Positions 10,710-22,464 are shown, counted from the stretch's first letter. The stretch is 64,000 nt of DNA from Mycocentrospora acerina (GCA_022701365.1 JAKUHH010000233.1:701-64700), one strand, 5' to 3'. Translations and numbers: made by a program. The notes: generated by a model not told the origin, from the sequence alone.

Positions 10710-11694
10710 TGTCGTACACCTTCATTTCCTGATATGAGATCTGGGAGTCCAAACTAACTGGAGCCATTTTGAAGCCTGCGAAAAATTTCGCAGTTGTTGT
10801 GATGAAATAGTGGTCCCCTTTGTATAGAGTGGATATTCCGTAGGTAGAAGAAAGTAAAGTGGCTAAAGTAGTTTCAGTTGCGATGGACAAGTAACAACGC
10901 TGCAAACGTTGGTAGTAATGGTGGCGGGAGGAGGAATCCTTTAGTAGATGAGAGTAGTTTTTAATGATCCATTCGCTTCGGCCCTTTAGTTTTACTTAAC
11001 AGTTCGTTAGTAATGCGTTCATCAGCAGACTAAATATTCTGGTCTTTTGAATTTGTAAGGCTTGGCATTGTCCTGTGAACATCGGGGATACGACCAAGCT
11101 CCCCGGTACTAAGATATACGATTTAGAACGCAGCTGTGGTCTCTGCCATTGAATTCTGAGCTGCACAGACGAAATTGGTGTTCCAAATAGTCGCATGCAG
11201 TGAGACAAACCCACTAGCTGACCCAAATATCCTTATATGAGTGGACAGGGCTATTCGGATAGCTAAATCTGAATCTTGGTCAATGTAACCCTACTGATTG
11301 GCTCAGGCATAACTATGCGGAGAACATGTGGACTTGTCGGTTCCAGCTCGATTACCGCCTTGCGTCTTGGGACCATTGGCAATTTTCCCAATCGATCGCT
11401 TTGACGTACTGCCTTGAGATTCCCAACTCACTCAACCATGCAGTCTGCACGCTATTCTCCGCAAAAGTTTCTCCGCGGATCCTGGATTTCCCCGCCCAAT
11501 CTCTCCAAACGCTAAACATCAAGTCTTTTCTAACTAGAGTATATTTTATGCTCCTTGAGGCGCTGTCAGGCTACAATGGTGCTGTCGCGCAAGTACAAAG
11601 AAAGTTCTGACCTTCGCTACTTTCTTGCATATTACTCAAACTGCTGGTGCTCCCAGACTTCATTTTATTATACTGAGCAATTGAAAGCTTCATC
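10710..11694. other. intergenic between dead dehydrogenase and transporter
   Basis: This stretch is the former divergent promoter region between the minus-strand dehydrogenase and plus-strand transporter. Short open frames exist on both strands but none resembles a known family. No repeat is recognised. Confidence 0.4.
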
Positions 11695-13332
11695 ATGCAC
11701 CTACTTGAGCCTAGAGGCAAGAATCTCATCGCAATCATCTTATTGACATCAGGCTTTGACTTTTTGCTCTTTGGATGTAAGCTGTCTCTCTTCATCAATG
11801 GTGTTCAATACATTGGATCTAATAAGCTCAAAAAGAGGATCAAGGACTTTTCGGCGGTATCCTTGGTGGCCAACGCTTCAAGGACATGCTCGGCAACCCG
11901 AACCCTACCATGACTAGACTTGTTACCGCCATATACGACATTGGGTGTGCTCTCGGTGCTGTAGTTACGTTTATCTTCGACGAGAAGATCGAGCGGAAGC
12001 GGTCCATAATTCTGGCCAACGTGATTTTTTCATTGGTACTACAATCCAGACCGTGTCATTCAATTACTGGCAGATGTTCGTTGCACGAATCATCGGTGTA
12101 GTAGGTGTCGGTCTTTCAACAGTCGCATTCCCCATCTTGCAATCAGAAATACTACCTGCCCACAATCGTGGCGCGTTGTTGGTTGTGCAATCTGCCTTGA
12201 TCATCATTGGTGTCGCACTTGCATCCTGGCTTTGCTTCGCAACGCTATATGCGGACGGCTCAATTCAATGGCGCTTTCCTGTTGCTTGTCAGATCCTGTT
12301 CTCGTTGCTTATGCTGGCACTATGCCCTTTCTTATTTGAAATACCACGATGGTTAGCACAGCGTGGAAGAGTTGACGAGGTGAGCCCCATAAGTAAACAA
12401 TTCTTTACAATAGCTGATCGCTGTTGAAAGCCAAGGATGTCATCAGCAGAATTCTAAACAAGCCAATAGATGATAAAGAGGTTTAAGGCCAGATGCAAGA
12501 TATTCTTGACGCCATCGCAGCCGAAAGCAATGATGAAGAGCCGTCCTGGGTAGGGTTATTCAGCAATGCCACTAAGACCCACAACTTGCATCGTGCTGTT
12601 CTTGGCATGGGGCCATACTTGATGAATCAGTGGTCTGGCACCAATGCGCTCAGCTACTATGTCGTGTACATCCTCCAGGAGTACCTCGATTTTTTGCCAA
12701 TCATAGCACTCATCCTTGCTTCTGTCGCCTTCACCCAATATGCCGTCTTCGCTTGGCCGCCATACTTCTACATTGACAAGATTGGACGTCGGTAGTCAGT
12801 CATGGGATCGTCTGCTGGATGCGCAATTTGTATGGCTATCGTTGCTGGTTGCTTAGCGAAAAATAGCTACGCTAGCGCCGCCGCCACGGTCGCTTTCATC
12901 TTTCTATACTTTGACTGCTTCACCCTTGGCATACTACCTGTATCATGGTCATACTCCGCCAAAATCCAGCCGCTAAGAGTCCGTAACAAGGCAATTGCTG
13001 TCGGTGTCTTCTCGCACTAGATGTCGAACTTTGTTGTGGTCATTGTCACGCCCATCGGTCTGGACCATATCGAAGGTCATTATTTCTGGGTTTGGGCAGC
13101 AGTATGTGCATCGCTCGTACCGCCCACATATTTCTTTGGCGTTGAGACCTCGGGGTGCACGCTTGAGCAGATTGACATGATGTTCCATGAGAATCCAAGG
13201 ATTTGTATGGGACTGAATGTAGAAAACAGGCGCGTAGTTCCTGGTACGCAGCAGGATCAAGAGCAGATGAATAGGCAGGTTTTACATACTAATGAGAAGC
13301 AAGACGCTGTCGAGATAGATAGATCTCTGTAA
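11695..13332 (+). pseudogene. MFS sugar transporter (hexose/polyol family), dead
   Basis: The reading resembles fungal sugar transporters of the major facilitator superfamily, plasma-membrane proteins with 12 helices. Visible blocks are GKNLIAIILLTSGFDFLLFG, then after a likely intron (11778 to about 11835) GLFGGILGGQRFK, NYWQMFVARIIGVVGVGLSTVAFPI, ASWLCFATLYADGSIQWRFP, PYLMNQWSGTNALSYYVVYILQEYLDF, PPYFYIDKIGRR, GILPVSWSYSAKIQPLRVRNKAIAVG and FGVETSG.TLEQID. Damage includes TAG at about 12793 and 13018 (the latter for the Trp of SHWMSN), a TAA near 12484 and a frameshift near 12030. It probably moved the sugar or polyol used by the adjoining dehydrogenase and kinase. Confidence 0.85.
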
Positions 13333-14645
13333 AACATTTTCATGAGTCGACGTGTATAGTTACCATTAAGATAGATCGTTCCAGGTTGTGTACTGCGGTG
13401 CTGCGACAAGAATATCTGACAAACTATGGCATACAGAGCTGAGGTGCGATAGAATTTAGCGATGATAATATGGTGTGTTACGTATATGTGCTCAAGCAAT
13501 AATTAATATTTGATAAGTTTTTTATATAAAAATAAAGATCATCGTCAACCGACCCTATCGCTGTGAAGGAACCTGTTCTCCTGAAACATAATATGAGGGA
13601 CAACAACTTACTCAGCGTAAGCCCGATGGATGCCAACAAGTACATGTCTGTCGCTTGCAACCAAGGAAGAGATTGAGAAACTAAGTATCGGATTTACCAA
13701 ATGTAACAATTCTTTCTAGAATGGATTAGAATCGATTCGAGGTTTTCCGGGACAGTCATAACAACACACCGGTGCAAAACAGCTGCCAGGACACAGCTCT
13801 CTTCCACTATACCATGCAACTCAAAAATTTACTACGATCTTTCATCTGATAGATTATGAGATAGAACGGTTTTTATCCTCAAAATAAACCACTTTCTGAC
13901 AACAGCTCGAGGATTTATATACTTTAGGCAATTTCTCATGACGGATGCAGAACCAGTATAGGGCCAAAGTTGGGCATAAATCAAGGAAACATACTTTCAA
14001 ATTGATACAAAAAATGGAAGGAGACAGACTGCAGGTGTGGCAGGAGTTGAGGCTGCTGAAGTCGAGAAGAACGAGACAGTTGAAAAAGCAGCGGAGCATG
14101 CTCGCCAGAACAATACTAGCAACGTAGCAGAAGCTATACAACTATCCAGGAGGGGTAGACCCAAGTTGTCGTAGCAGCTTCCTTTAAAATTAGTATAAAG
14201 CTGCAGAAGTGTATTATGGCTACTACAAGACCATTTGAAGTTGCAGATATCCCCTACTGTGCTGGTAAAGACTACCTCGCGCAGTAGTATTATCAAATCT
14301 CTGCGCAAACTTAGATAGTGTAAAGTGACCCCATATATTTATTCAAATAAACTGTCTGGTGGTATTGTTTTAATTGCAATGAGATGTAGCTCTACAACTT
14401 ATCTTTGGGTGGTCGCTGCATTTGATGACTATCACCTTCCTGGAGCACAGCATTTCATTCTCCTCCCATCAAACTAAGACAAAAAAAAGCTAAAAAAAAA
14501 ATAGTGCCTAAAGAAAATAGTGCCTGTTTGTGAGAATGCATTTTTTGCGGAGCCTGGAGCGAAAACTAGGAGCAAGATTACGTAGTTTGCAAGGACTAGG
14601 TTAGTTCATCACATGGGACCACCCGGAACCCGAAGTCTGCCTTGG
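13333..14645. other. intergenic with an unassigned coding-like remnant
   Basis: Sequence around 13945-14310 has coding-like texture in two plus-strand frames, with an Arg/Lys/Glu-rich segment ending RRGRPKLS, but I cannot assign a family. Near 14480-14530 there are A runs and a direct repeat of AAATAGTGCCT. Nothing else is recognised. Confidence 0.35.
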
Positions 14646-14648
14646 GTA

Positions 14649-14886
14649 CACCTCCCCCGGCTTAGGTGCCTAGTAAAATTTTCAGAATCTGGCCTCCCTA
14701 ATCGGTCAGATTCTAATCCACAGACTAGAAAAAGGCTTTTAACTTATTCCTCTTACATTTAAGCCCTTATTTAAAACCACTCTAAAGCAATTTTAGCCCC
14801 CTAGCGCTCGACAAAACTTTGATTCTTAACTTCAGAATGGTCGGAATTTTAATCTACACAACGCCAGGCACCCGAGCTAGGGGATG
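14649..14886. mobile_element. MITE with long imperfect inverted ends
   Basis: The left end CACCTCCCCCGGCTTAGGTG is matched in inverted orientation at the right end, where reverse reading gives CATCCCCTAGCTCGGGTG, and the similarity continues through GCCTAG and an AAAATT tract, about 45 bases in all. TA lies just outside both ends (14647-14648, 14887-14888), as for Tc1/mariner-derived MITEs. A second internal hairpin (14684-14714) pairs AGAATCTGGCC with GGTCAGATTCT. There is no coding capacity. Confidence 0.65.
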
Positions 14887-14889
14887 TAC

Positions 14890-16055
14890 AAGTGTGTTGT
14901 ATCCTAGAACAGCCATAGGCCCTATAGTTTCCAGAAATTCCGATCGCATCAGTCCACGACACATCTTACTGCAATGCCAACCTGAAGATGTGAGTTGCTG
15001 TACACTAATAATAAGCATTTTAGCAATTAACTCAACTTAAGGGCGTTAGTCGCCGCATGTTCTAGTTATCAGGAAGAAAAGAACCGGACATTCATTGTTT
15101 GTGGACGACCTTTTCCGATTGCTGATCTTTTGCCAGAATATTCATTTTTTGTCTAGTAATCAGGTGCAGTATTTATTTTTGAATACGAGTGTTATTGCCG
15201 AATCTGCCTTGTACTACCACCTGCCAAGAGCGGTTAGGCTCAACACCACCTTACAGCAAACTAATTTGGCGACGAAGTCACCGATCTAATTCTGCCAACG
15301 TCAGAGCTTCCAGCGTTGCTACAGAAAATCCATCCGCTGACTCGCGGGTGGAGACAGTTGGCGCGCTGCTCAAAAGAATTCTAACCCTGACAAAGTGAAG
15401 GGGCAATTAAACTAAGTTAGCGTTACGCATTGTCAAAATGGATCCGAAAAGACATGCAAAAGTAAAGAAGAGAAGGTTTTGAACCAAGAATATGAAGTAA
15501 ATGAGGATTATGGAGAAGGAGATAATTTTGGTCTGGTCGAGTGGAGAACTGATGATTGTGTTACCTTCAATAGGGAGGAAGATTGGGCGTGCTGAGTCAT
15601 CGGCCAGTGCTGCACCAACCAGGGTGTAGCGCCATGGCTATAACCGCAGACAGGAAGCAACGGAGAAGCACAGATATTGAAGGCCGTATCGCTTCTTACC
15701 GTAATTTCCTCAATCCAAATCCCTCGCAAGGAACGTAGATCCCTAAATCCTTCCAAGTAGTCTCTGCAGACCGAGGCAGGCTTCAATGAAGATGAGGCAC
15801 TTGCGGCAGACTGTTTGATGCACCAGTCTGGTACCATTTTACGGTCGGTCACAAGAGGTTAGAGTATCAGGCTGGTGGCTCGATGGTGATTTGACAGTCA
15901 TTAAGCTCCTGCAATCAGCAGTTTCTAACTTGTTAAAGCGGATGGCTTGCAGTGCAGCTGAGATCTGTCTCCGTCTTGCCACATCTTGTTTTACTCTCCT
16001 CGTTGCACACTCAGTATAGAGTCTCAACTATCCACCACCTTTTATCTGTATAATT
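14890..16055. other. intergenic; possible gene fragment on minus strand
   Basis: This is the upstream region of the glycosyltransferase. From 15508 to 15852 the minus strand holds a 114-codon open frame with some protein-like character (SLRGIWIEEITV, YSHGATPWLVQHWP). It could be a fragment of an F-box-like or other fungal protein, but I do not recognise it and it lacks neighbouring exons I can support. No other element is seen. Confidence 0.35.
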
Positions 16056-17240
16056 ATGCTGACCGGCAGCAAATTCACTGCTAGGAAATGCTTCCTTACC
16101 ATCTCCGCTGCAACCGTCTTCGGTTGTCTTGTCGCCTTCTACATCGTTCCCGTTCTGCCACTTCCTTTTAAATCATCCTCGCGCGACACTGCTATCACAG
16201 CCGTTGATGTCTCTTCCGCAGCCTCAAGCGGTCACCTATCGTCCTTAGCACGCGATGCCCTCTGCTCTACACACAATGTGCCACCCTATCAACCACGTAC
16301 CTCTCCTACCAACGGCAAACGGAAGGTCTACGATCTTTTCATGCTTAACACTGAGCTTGACTGGCTTGAGATCCGGCTACACGAGTTAGCCTCGCAAGTA
16401 GACTACTTTGTTATACTTGAGGCGCCAACTACCTTCACAGGTTTGCCTAAACATATGTTTTTTCAGGACAACAAGGACAAATTTGAGGAGTTCAAAGACA
16501 AGATCATACACCATATCTTAAAGCCACCAGAACTAGACTACCCGGGTCATGTTAAGAATGGCACTCTTATTCCTGGGACGCGGGAATTCGAATCTCATGC
16601 CTGGGCCATGGAGCGATTTCAGCGGAACGCAATGTTTACGCAAGTTCTGCCATTCCTGACAGATACCGCCGCCCCTAACGAAGACGACGTCATTATCGTA
16701 TCTGATATTGACGAGATTCCCCGGCCAGCCACTGTTCAACTGCTTCGCGAGTGCCACTTTGGCCGTATGACAACCTTGCGAAGCAGATTCTACTACTACA
16801 GCTTTCAGTGGCTGCATCGTGGTCAGGAGTGGGCACACCCACAAGCAACAACGTATCACGGGCCGACCCTTACACTTCTCCCAGCCAGTCTCCGCGAGCT
16901 CAATGGCTCAATTCTTTCCATCCCAAGCTCAGAAAAACAAACCATTTGGAACAGTAGCTGGCATTGCTCATCCTGCTTCTCAACTTTAGCAGAGATGCTA
17001 GATAAGATGAAGAGTTTCAGCCACACAAATCTTAACGCGGAAAAGTTTAGAAGCAAAGAAAGAATTGTAAAGCACGTAAGAGAGGGGAAGGATTTGTGGG
17101 ATAGATGGTTTCAGTGGTATACAAGAGTTGAAGGGAACCCGGACCTCCCAGGATACTTGGCCAAGGAAGCAAGAAAAGGCAGATTTAGGTACATGATCAA
17201 TAGGGACGGAGAAGAGGCAGGTTTTGAAGATTACAAATGA
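16056..17240 (+). CDS. glycosyltransferase family 17 protein (GnT-III-like)
   Basis: This intact, intronless gene of 394 residues has a short cytoplasmic tail, one membrane anchor (about residues 14-37) and a lumenal domain, the layout of a type II Golgi protein. The lumenal part matches family 17: KVYDLFMLNTELDWLEIRLHEL near residue 90, VDYFVILEAPTTFTG, an acidic VSDIDEIPRP motif near residue 217, and the Trp-rich FYYYSFQWLHRGQEW and WHCSSCF segments. In animals this family adds bisecting GlcNAc to N-glycans in beta-1,4 linkage. In fungi the acceptor is generally not known, so only transferase activity is inferred. The ATG immediately precedes the anchor. Codons are GC-balanced with no RIP damage; it has no functional partner nearby. 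Confidence 0.88.
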   Translation: MLTGSKFTARKCFLTISAATVFGCLVAFYIVPVLPLPFKSSSRDTAITAVDVSSAASSGHLSSLARDALCSTHNVPPYQPRTSPTNGKRKVYDLFMLNTELDWLEIRLHELASQVDYFVILEAPTTFTGLPKHMFFQDNKDKFEEFKDKIIHHILKPPELDYPGHVKNGTLIPGTREFESHAWAMERFQRNAMFTQVLPFLTDTAAPNEDDVIIVSDIDEIPRPATVQLLRECHFGRMTTLRSRFYYYSFQWLHRGQEWAHPQATTYHGPTLTLLPASLRELNGSILSIPSSEKQTIWNSSWHCSSCFSTLAEMLDKMKSFSHTNLNAEKFRSKERIVKHVREGKDLWDRWFQWYTRVEGNPDLPGYLAKEARKGRFRYMINRDGEEAGFEDYK

Positions 17241-19019
17241 GATTTGGCTCTGATTGGTGTATCCAAGAAGCGCACAATCTAATTTTTTTTGACTTCATTA
17301 ATGCGGGCGAGACCGAATCGGCACATGATCTACAGGGGCGGGCGGAAGCATTGTCAATTCTTCTATCCAATTTTTTTTATTGCAAAGCGTTGAATGAGCA
17401 GCCTCCTAGCCCATTCGCTCAGGTGCGTACTTCTATCCAAACAATCGCCGGGATTCCCGACATCGCCACCACGATAGTTGGCTGATAAATAGACAAGCCT
17501 CCACGTAACACCTGCCTTTCCAAGTCAAAGGAAAATAGGTTCTTTACACCGGTCACAAGTGAGTAGTGCGAGGATACTGCACAACACACGTTCTTGACCT
17601 TGCAACATTGGGACACGAGATGCCAGATCTCAAGGTCTCTGATTTGATCATAGACTATTTATTTCGTCACCGGCGAGTTTAATTGTGTTTGTTACTCGTC
17701 AAATGTCCTTGGCCTTAGAGCGGCACTAACAGATCTTTTGGGTTGTACATTGGGGCAGATGCTTCATGGCATATTTTGGTGTTCACTATCATCGCATGGT
17801 ACACTATGCCATTCAAATACAAGTCGGTTTCGCTGTGTTGCGGGTGATTACGCTTGCTTAGTTTGAAATTTGAAAGCAGAAACGAGGGGGGTGCACTAAT
17901 TACAAGCTAAAAGAAGTGTAGCCTCCCATGTCCAGGTTCATCTAATGTCCGAACAGCCCCGCCCAATCATGTGCATGGTTTCTCCTTCTCCTTTATCGGT
18001 TTGACTTCGGTAGCGTAGACGTCGCAATTTTTACGTATTTTTGAAGAGCAAAGTTGAGGTCAACGGAGAAATCATCTACTAACGGATGTTGTATTTCGCG
18101 AAACAAGTAATGTTGAACGAGCGAACAGCTTTGTTTGTGCCTATTTTTCTTACCTTTCCACTCAAGCGCGCAGCAAGCAGTTGAGTAGCAGTAGAGTGTA
18201 TGTAGCTAAGCAAAGAGGCAAATCCTTGCTGGCCAAGTTTTTAATAATATATATAACCGCCCCATTTTTAAGCGTTTACAAACTTAAATAGCTAGCATAG
18301 CTATCGAATAATGCAAATGTTATAACAAATTAGATACTAATAGTGCTCAAAGAAGCATAATTAAAAGTAACGAAGTGTTTCTAAGCTACTGCTGTGTCAC
18401 GTTTTATAGCTCAAATAGCGAATGCATTTTATTTGTAGGAGAGGGTAACTTATGATCATGTTATTGAGACGTTGTGATAAGAAAAAGAAAAATATGTAGT
18501 AAAGGCGATTTGATCAGTTTCATGACTTAATTGTCTTAGTTGCAGGTCATATAATATTAAAAATTTTAAAGTTGTTTTTAGTAAGGTGGCTACAAGTTGA
18601 CTTTAGATATTTAATCGTAGATCGCAGCAGCGCGTCAATCTCAAAGTTCATGATCTTATTCTTTCATGTAATAACTATAAATCAGTCATATACAACAAAA
18701 CAAAGTTTGTATTGTTTAAATATAGTTCTCAATAGGCAGAGACATCATTCAGTAGAGTAGGTGTTTAGCTTCAGAAGTTTATTGTTTAAATTTTTTCAAC
18801 GTTACCCATATAACTATTAATCATGTACTTGCTAGTGAAACAAATTGCTACATTAAAACTTAGACAACTTGTTTTTCTTAGGCGACGTCTACCAACTTAT
18901 ATGTAAAATTAGACTCAATGTTTCTTGACGCCTTTAAAGCTAATAATTGCTTATAGAAGCTTACTTGCTTAAAATATAGATTGTTCCCTAACTGAAATAA
19001 GTCTAAATAATATGTATAA
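17241..19019. other. intergenic, then AT-rich decayed DNA
   Basis: The first kilobase has ordinary base composition and no convincing gene. From about 18240 it becomes AT-rich and stop-laden, marking the edge of the repeat block. No family is recognised in 18240-19019. Confidence 0.45.
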
Positions 19020-19690
19020 TTAGCTATGCTCTAGGGTTTGCATTAGGGTTATGCTAACTCAAACAAGTAATTTGTTAGCACAGTCTGTAGTCACAAACTA
19101 TCTTAATTACTGTAATTTTTACTATAAGTTGTAACATAAAGTAACTCTATAGGAATATGATTAGCCTTATTTTAAGATTAGAATAAGTTGCATATGTTAA
19201 AGCATAAATAGTATAGTCATGAAGCTGAAATCTTCAGTGCTACAATAAAATACTAATTCAGCTTTTAACTCATTATAATATGTCATACTTGTATTAATAA
19301 ATAGCACTATGTTAAATACGTTTAATAACTAAGAGACCTTCATTTACTATAAAATTAACAATATAGATTATTTATATTTATAGATGTTATATGATGTTTT
19401 ATAAAACACAATATTCTTTACTGTAGATAGCATAAACCTAAAGTAAGGAATGCGAATAAGTTTTATATTAAAATTATAGTGGTTTAAGAAATGTAGAATA
19501 AGAGATTGTGAACTGCAATATATTTGTAAATAGATTAAAACTTTGGATAAGATTAAGTTACCTTAGCTATTAAGACTACCATTTAAAGCACTTCGAGAGC
19601 TGCTAAAAGTATTGATTATAAGTACATAATTTTAGCTTTCTTATAGTTGATTAAGATACACTATAAATGTATTGCTAGGCTTAGTATAGA
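19020..19690 (+). repeat. 5' fragment of the helicase-bearing element
   Basis: This matches 52830-53480 along its length, with shared blocks such as CTAACT.AAACAAGTAATTT.TTAG.ACAGTCTGTAGT and GATTAGCCTTATTTTAAGA. The similarity ends at 19690, where the TGTCAGCC repeat begins. At 52.8 kb the same sequence leads into the first helicase-like coding remnant, so this is a truncated second copy. Confidence 0.7.
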
Positions 19691-19924
19691 TACTGTCAGC
19701 CTGCACGTGTGAGAGCATGTGTGCAGGCACGTGTGCGAGCACGTTAGCACTCAACTCTTATATAGTCTCCAAGTCCTATACTTCTAATAAAACAAATGTT
19801 TCTCCTAATTGTTTACTCACAGTTATAAGCCTAGATTGCTTTACCAATTAATAAAACTTGTCTTTCTTTTCTATTTTTTCTATAGTTGCTAGCAACACCT
19901 AGCTATAGCTATCTATCTATCTAT
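19691..19924 (+). repeat. dispersed repeat, TGTCAGCCTGCACGTG type
   Basis: It starts TGTCAGCCTGCACGTG, contains several CACGTG/GCACGTG motifs, and ends in a CTAT microsatellite (about 19903-19924). Its counterpart is on the minus strand at 4940-5107. Its TG start and junction inside the helicase-element fragment suggest an LTR, but no matching 3' end or target duplication was found. Confidence 0.5.
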
Positions 19925-20211
19925 TGTAATGACGCAGGTTATAAGAGAGTGATCCAAATGGGGTCTGAATGTCTACTACTAGGCATATGGGAGTGCTAGG
20001 ACTAGAGGGTATACTAAAGGTACTATTCTCTACATTTATAGGTTTTGTACAAAAGGATACAGAAAAACTACTCTTATAACACTTTATAACCTATAACCTT
20101 AAATACATATTTTTAAGATTACTATTTAAGTTAAGTACAAAACAGGTATCTTTGAGATAGGTGTTAATCAGTTTAGGGGTATTAAAGAGATACTACGTTG
20201 TAAATATTACA
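19925..20211 (-). mobile_element. LTR-like element family A, RIP-altered copy
   Basis: The start TGTAATGACGCAGG and the end ACGTTGTAAATATTACA match the ends of the preserved copies read in reverse. The middle third has diverged strongly. Length is 287 bases. Confidence 0.7.
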
Positions 20212-20219
20212 CTACTCCT

Positions 20220-21604
20220 CCCTCTTTATATAGGCAGGAAGTCCCTTCCTGCACGAAGTAGTACTAGAGAGCGTATTGTTTAGACAGTGTTTAGACCTGT
20301 TAATTTTATCCTTTATTTTCTATAACTAAAGTTTAAGCTATTTACCATGTTCTTTTTAAATATTATATAATGCCTTTAACGTCCTTAGTAATAATCTTTT
20401 AACTGCTAATTATAGCTTTGTGCTGTTGTGTAGGGCAATCTAAGATTATTATTAAATTTACTTTTAAAAGAAAGTTTTTTTTAGTTGTTGTGTTGATATT
20501 TATCTCTTTTACTTTAAGATCTATTATTATGTAGCAATTAGACACACTTAGACTCTCTAGCTAAGTTTTAGTCCTGCAGGCTCTTTATGTAGTTTGTAGT
20601 GTCAGTTCTACTGTTAGTACTTGGAGGACAGTCTAGCAGACCTCTCTTCCTACTATTGCTGCTGTAACTGCCTGGTAAGGTGTCTTGCCTGTAATTATGC
20701 ACTATTATCTATTAGTTAATCTTCTAGGCTAAATAAGGGGTTAACGTCTCCAGCTTCAGTGTTAGCTAGGCTATCTGATTCTTTATTAGCTTTAATCTCT
20801 ATGTACCTTACGGCCAATTAGATTTAGAAACTAAAGGTGTCTATGGTTATATAGCACTAAGTTAATAACTACTGCAAAAACTATAGGGTGTTGCCTTTTA
20901 GACCTTAAAGTATAGAATTACTTTTAGTGCACATCTAAATCTAGACTATATGTCTAGTTTGCATAAGCTGTAAGACCTTTTAGAGTCCTTCATAGGCTTT
21001 TATTACCTCTATATTAAAGATACATAACTCTAAGATTAAGAAGCTTCTTTCTTCTGTAACTAAATGTTACCTTAGTATGATATTAGTCTTAATCTAACCT
21101 TCTTTGTACTAAAGATATATTATTCTAAGCAATTTAAGAAGACTACTTCTTTATATATAGAGATAGGTCATTCTACTATATCTTAAAAGCTACTGCTGCT
21201 ATTATTTTATTAGCACCTTTAGTAAGATGTTAATTGCAGTTTATAGTTAATCTTAGAAATATAAAAGCTTCTCTAGGGGTTTGTAACATCAGAGCAACCA
21301 TCTAATAGACTTTTATTTTTAGCTCCTAAGAGTTACCTGCCCTCTTTCTATAGCGAATTTATAATAGTTAGACATAATATGTTAGTATATATTCTAGGCT
21401 AATTATATATAAGTTAAATACAAAGCAGTGCTTTACCTCTTCTAGTGCTGCAGTTGCTAACAAGAGGCCTGCCTCTTTAAGGAGATTTATTATAAAGGTA
21501 GTCCTCTAAGCTAAGACTACTGGCATAAAAGCTATTTACAGTACCTAGTCTACTACAGCAATGTGCTAGCCTATTTAGGTACTAACTGTCTTTTAGTAAT
21601 CTAC
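20220..21604 (-). pseudogene. outer LINE, 3' part with RNase H domain
   Basis: The minus strand reads as the C-terminal part of a Tad1-type LINE polyprotein. The segment upstream of RNase H reads HIAVVD.VL.IAFMPVVLA.RTTFIINLLKEAGLLLATAALEEVKHCF, the post-RT region, and near 20720-20770 the RNase H end reads IKANKESDSLANTEAGDVNP, corresponding to the GI.GN..AD.LA motif. The frame is full of TAG/TAA. Its upstream continuation is at 27067-28720, separated by the inner LINE and an LTR-like insertion. Confidence 0.75.
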
Positions 21605-21823
21605 TGTGGTGGAGTAACATAGGGCATATACGAGAGGGTGTCGGAGTTGGTCATGTGACTTGCCACGTGATGGGTGTCACGTGGCAAATTAAATAAGGAC
21701 GAAGGCAGATCGATCAACAAGTGACAACAGATACACAATACACATCATTTTTTCCTTCGCTATTAATCTAACGTGGTATCAGGCAGTATTTGCCTGAGGG
21801 GATTCCCCCTATCCTCCTCTACA
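21605..21823 (+). mobile_element. solo LTR-like element family B, inserted in outer LINE
   Basis: This 219-base stretch runs from TGTGGTGGAG to CCTCTACA, with CTAC on both sides (21601-21604 and 21824-21827). It interrupts the outer LINE between the end of its RT and the HIAVVD.VL segment. A less AT-rich sister of 488-712, it contains TGTCACGTGGC and CACGTG blocks. Confidence 0.7.
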
Positions 21824-22176
21824 CTACCTTTCTAATGCAAGAGTTCTTAGTATAGCCTTTTTACTAGGCTTTAGCTTTTTTTTTTCTTTATTTATATTGC
21901 ATTAATCTATCCACATAGCTAGACTGAATACAATAATGCCTATGCAGACGCTAGTCTATAAGGCGCTGTTTTCTCTACTTAGACTAAGCTCTCTTTGCTA
22001 GAGCCTTAGAAGCCTAGTAAAATAGTAGTAGTGTTCTTACTATGCAGAGTTACTAAATATAGAGTTTGTAAATAAATCTATATTATTATAGTAGGCCTTT
22101 AAGTTAAAGCTCTTATAGTAAGTAACTATTTTACTATTATAATCTTTGTTTTTTGCAAAAACTTTAGCAGAGCTGT

Positions 22177-22464
22177 TGTAACGTTCACAACGTCACATCC
22201 TATCATTACCCCTGAGTCAACCAACACCCATCCGATAGCCACCCGATTCGTACTCGCCTCGGATGGTAACCCTAGGAAGGGATATATAAGGGGGGCAGTC
22301 TGTGTAGCTTTGTAGAGTAGTTTTTCTGTATCCTTTCGTACAAGACCTATAGGTGTAGAGAATAGTATCTTTGGTTTACCCTCCAGTCCCAGCACTCCCA
22401 TATGCCTAGTAGTGGACACTTCGGACCCCATTCGGATCACTCTCTTATAACCTGCGTCGTTACA
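22177..22464 (+). mobile_element. solo LTR-like element family A, well-preserved copy
   Basis: This 288-base element starts TGTAACGTTCACAACG and ends CTGCGTCGTTACA, so it has TG..CA ends with a short terminal inverted repeat. It is flanked by GCTGT on both sides (22172-22176 and 22465-22469), a 5-base target duplication in the inner LINE, confirmed by the empty site near 8530. A TATA-like GATATATAAGG lies near 22271. It has no gene and very few RIP changes. Confidence 0.85.

Noticed and set aside
19037..19055. TTAGGGTTA-like sequence
   Set aside because: A single partial match inside a dispersed element is not a telomere array.
21771..21790. GTGGTATCAGGC, resembling a Copia primer-binding site
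   Set aside because: The element ends with TCTACA 40 bases further on and is flanked by CTAC, so the sequence is internal to the LTR-like element.
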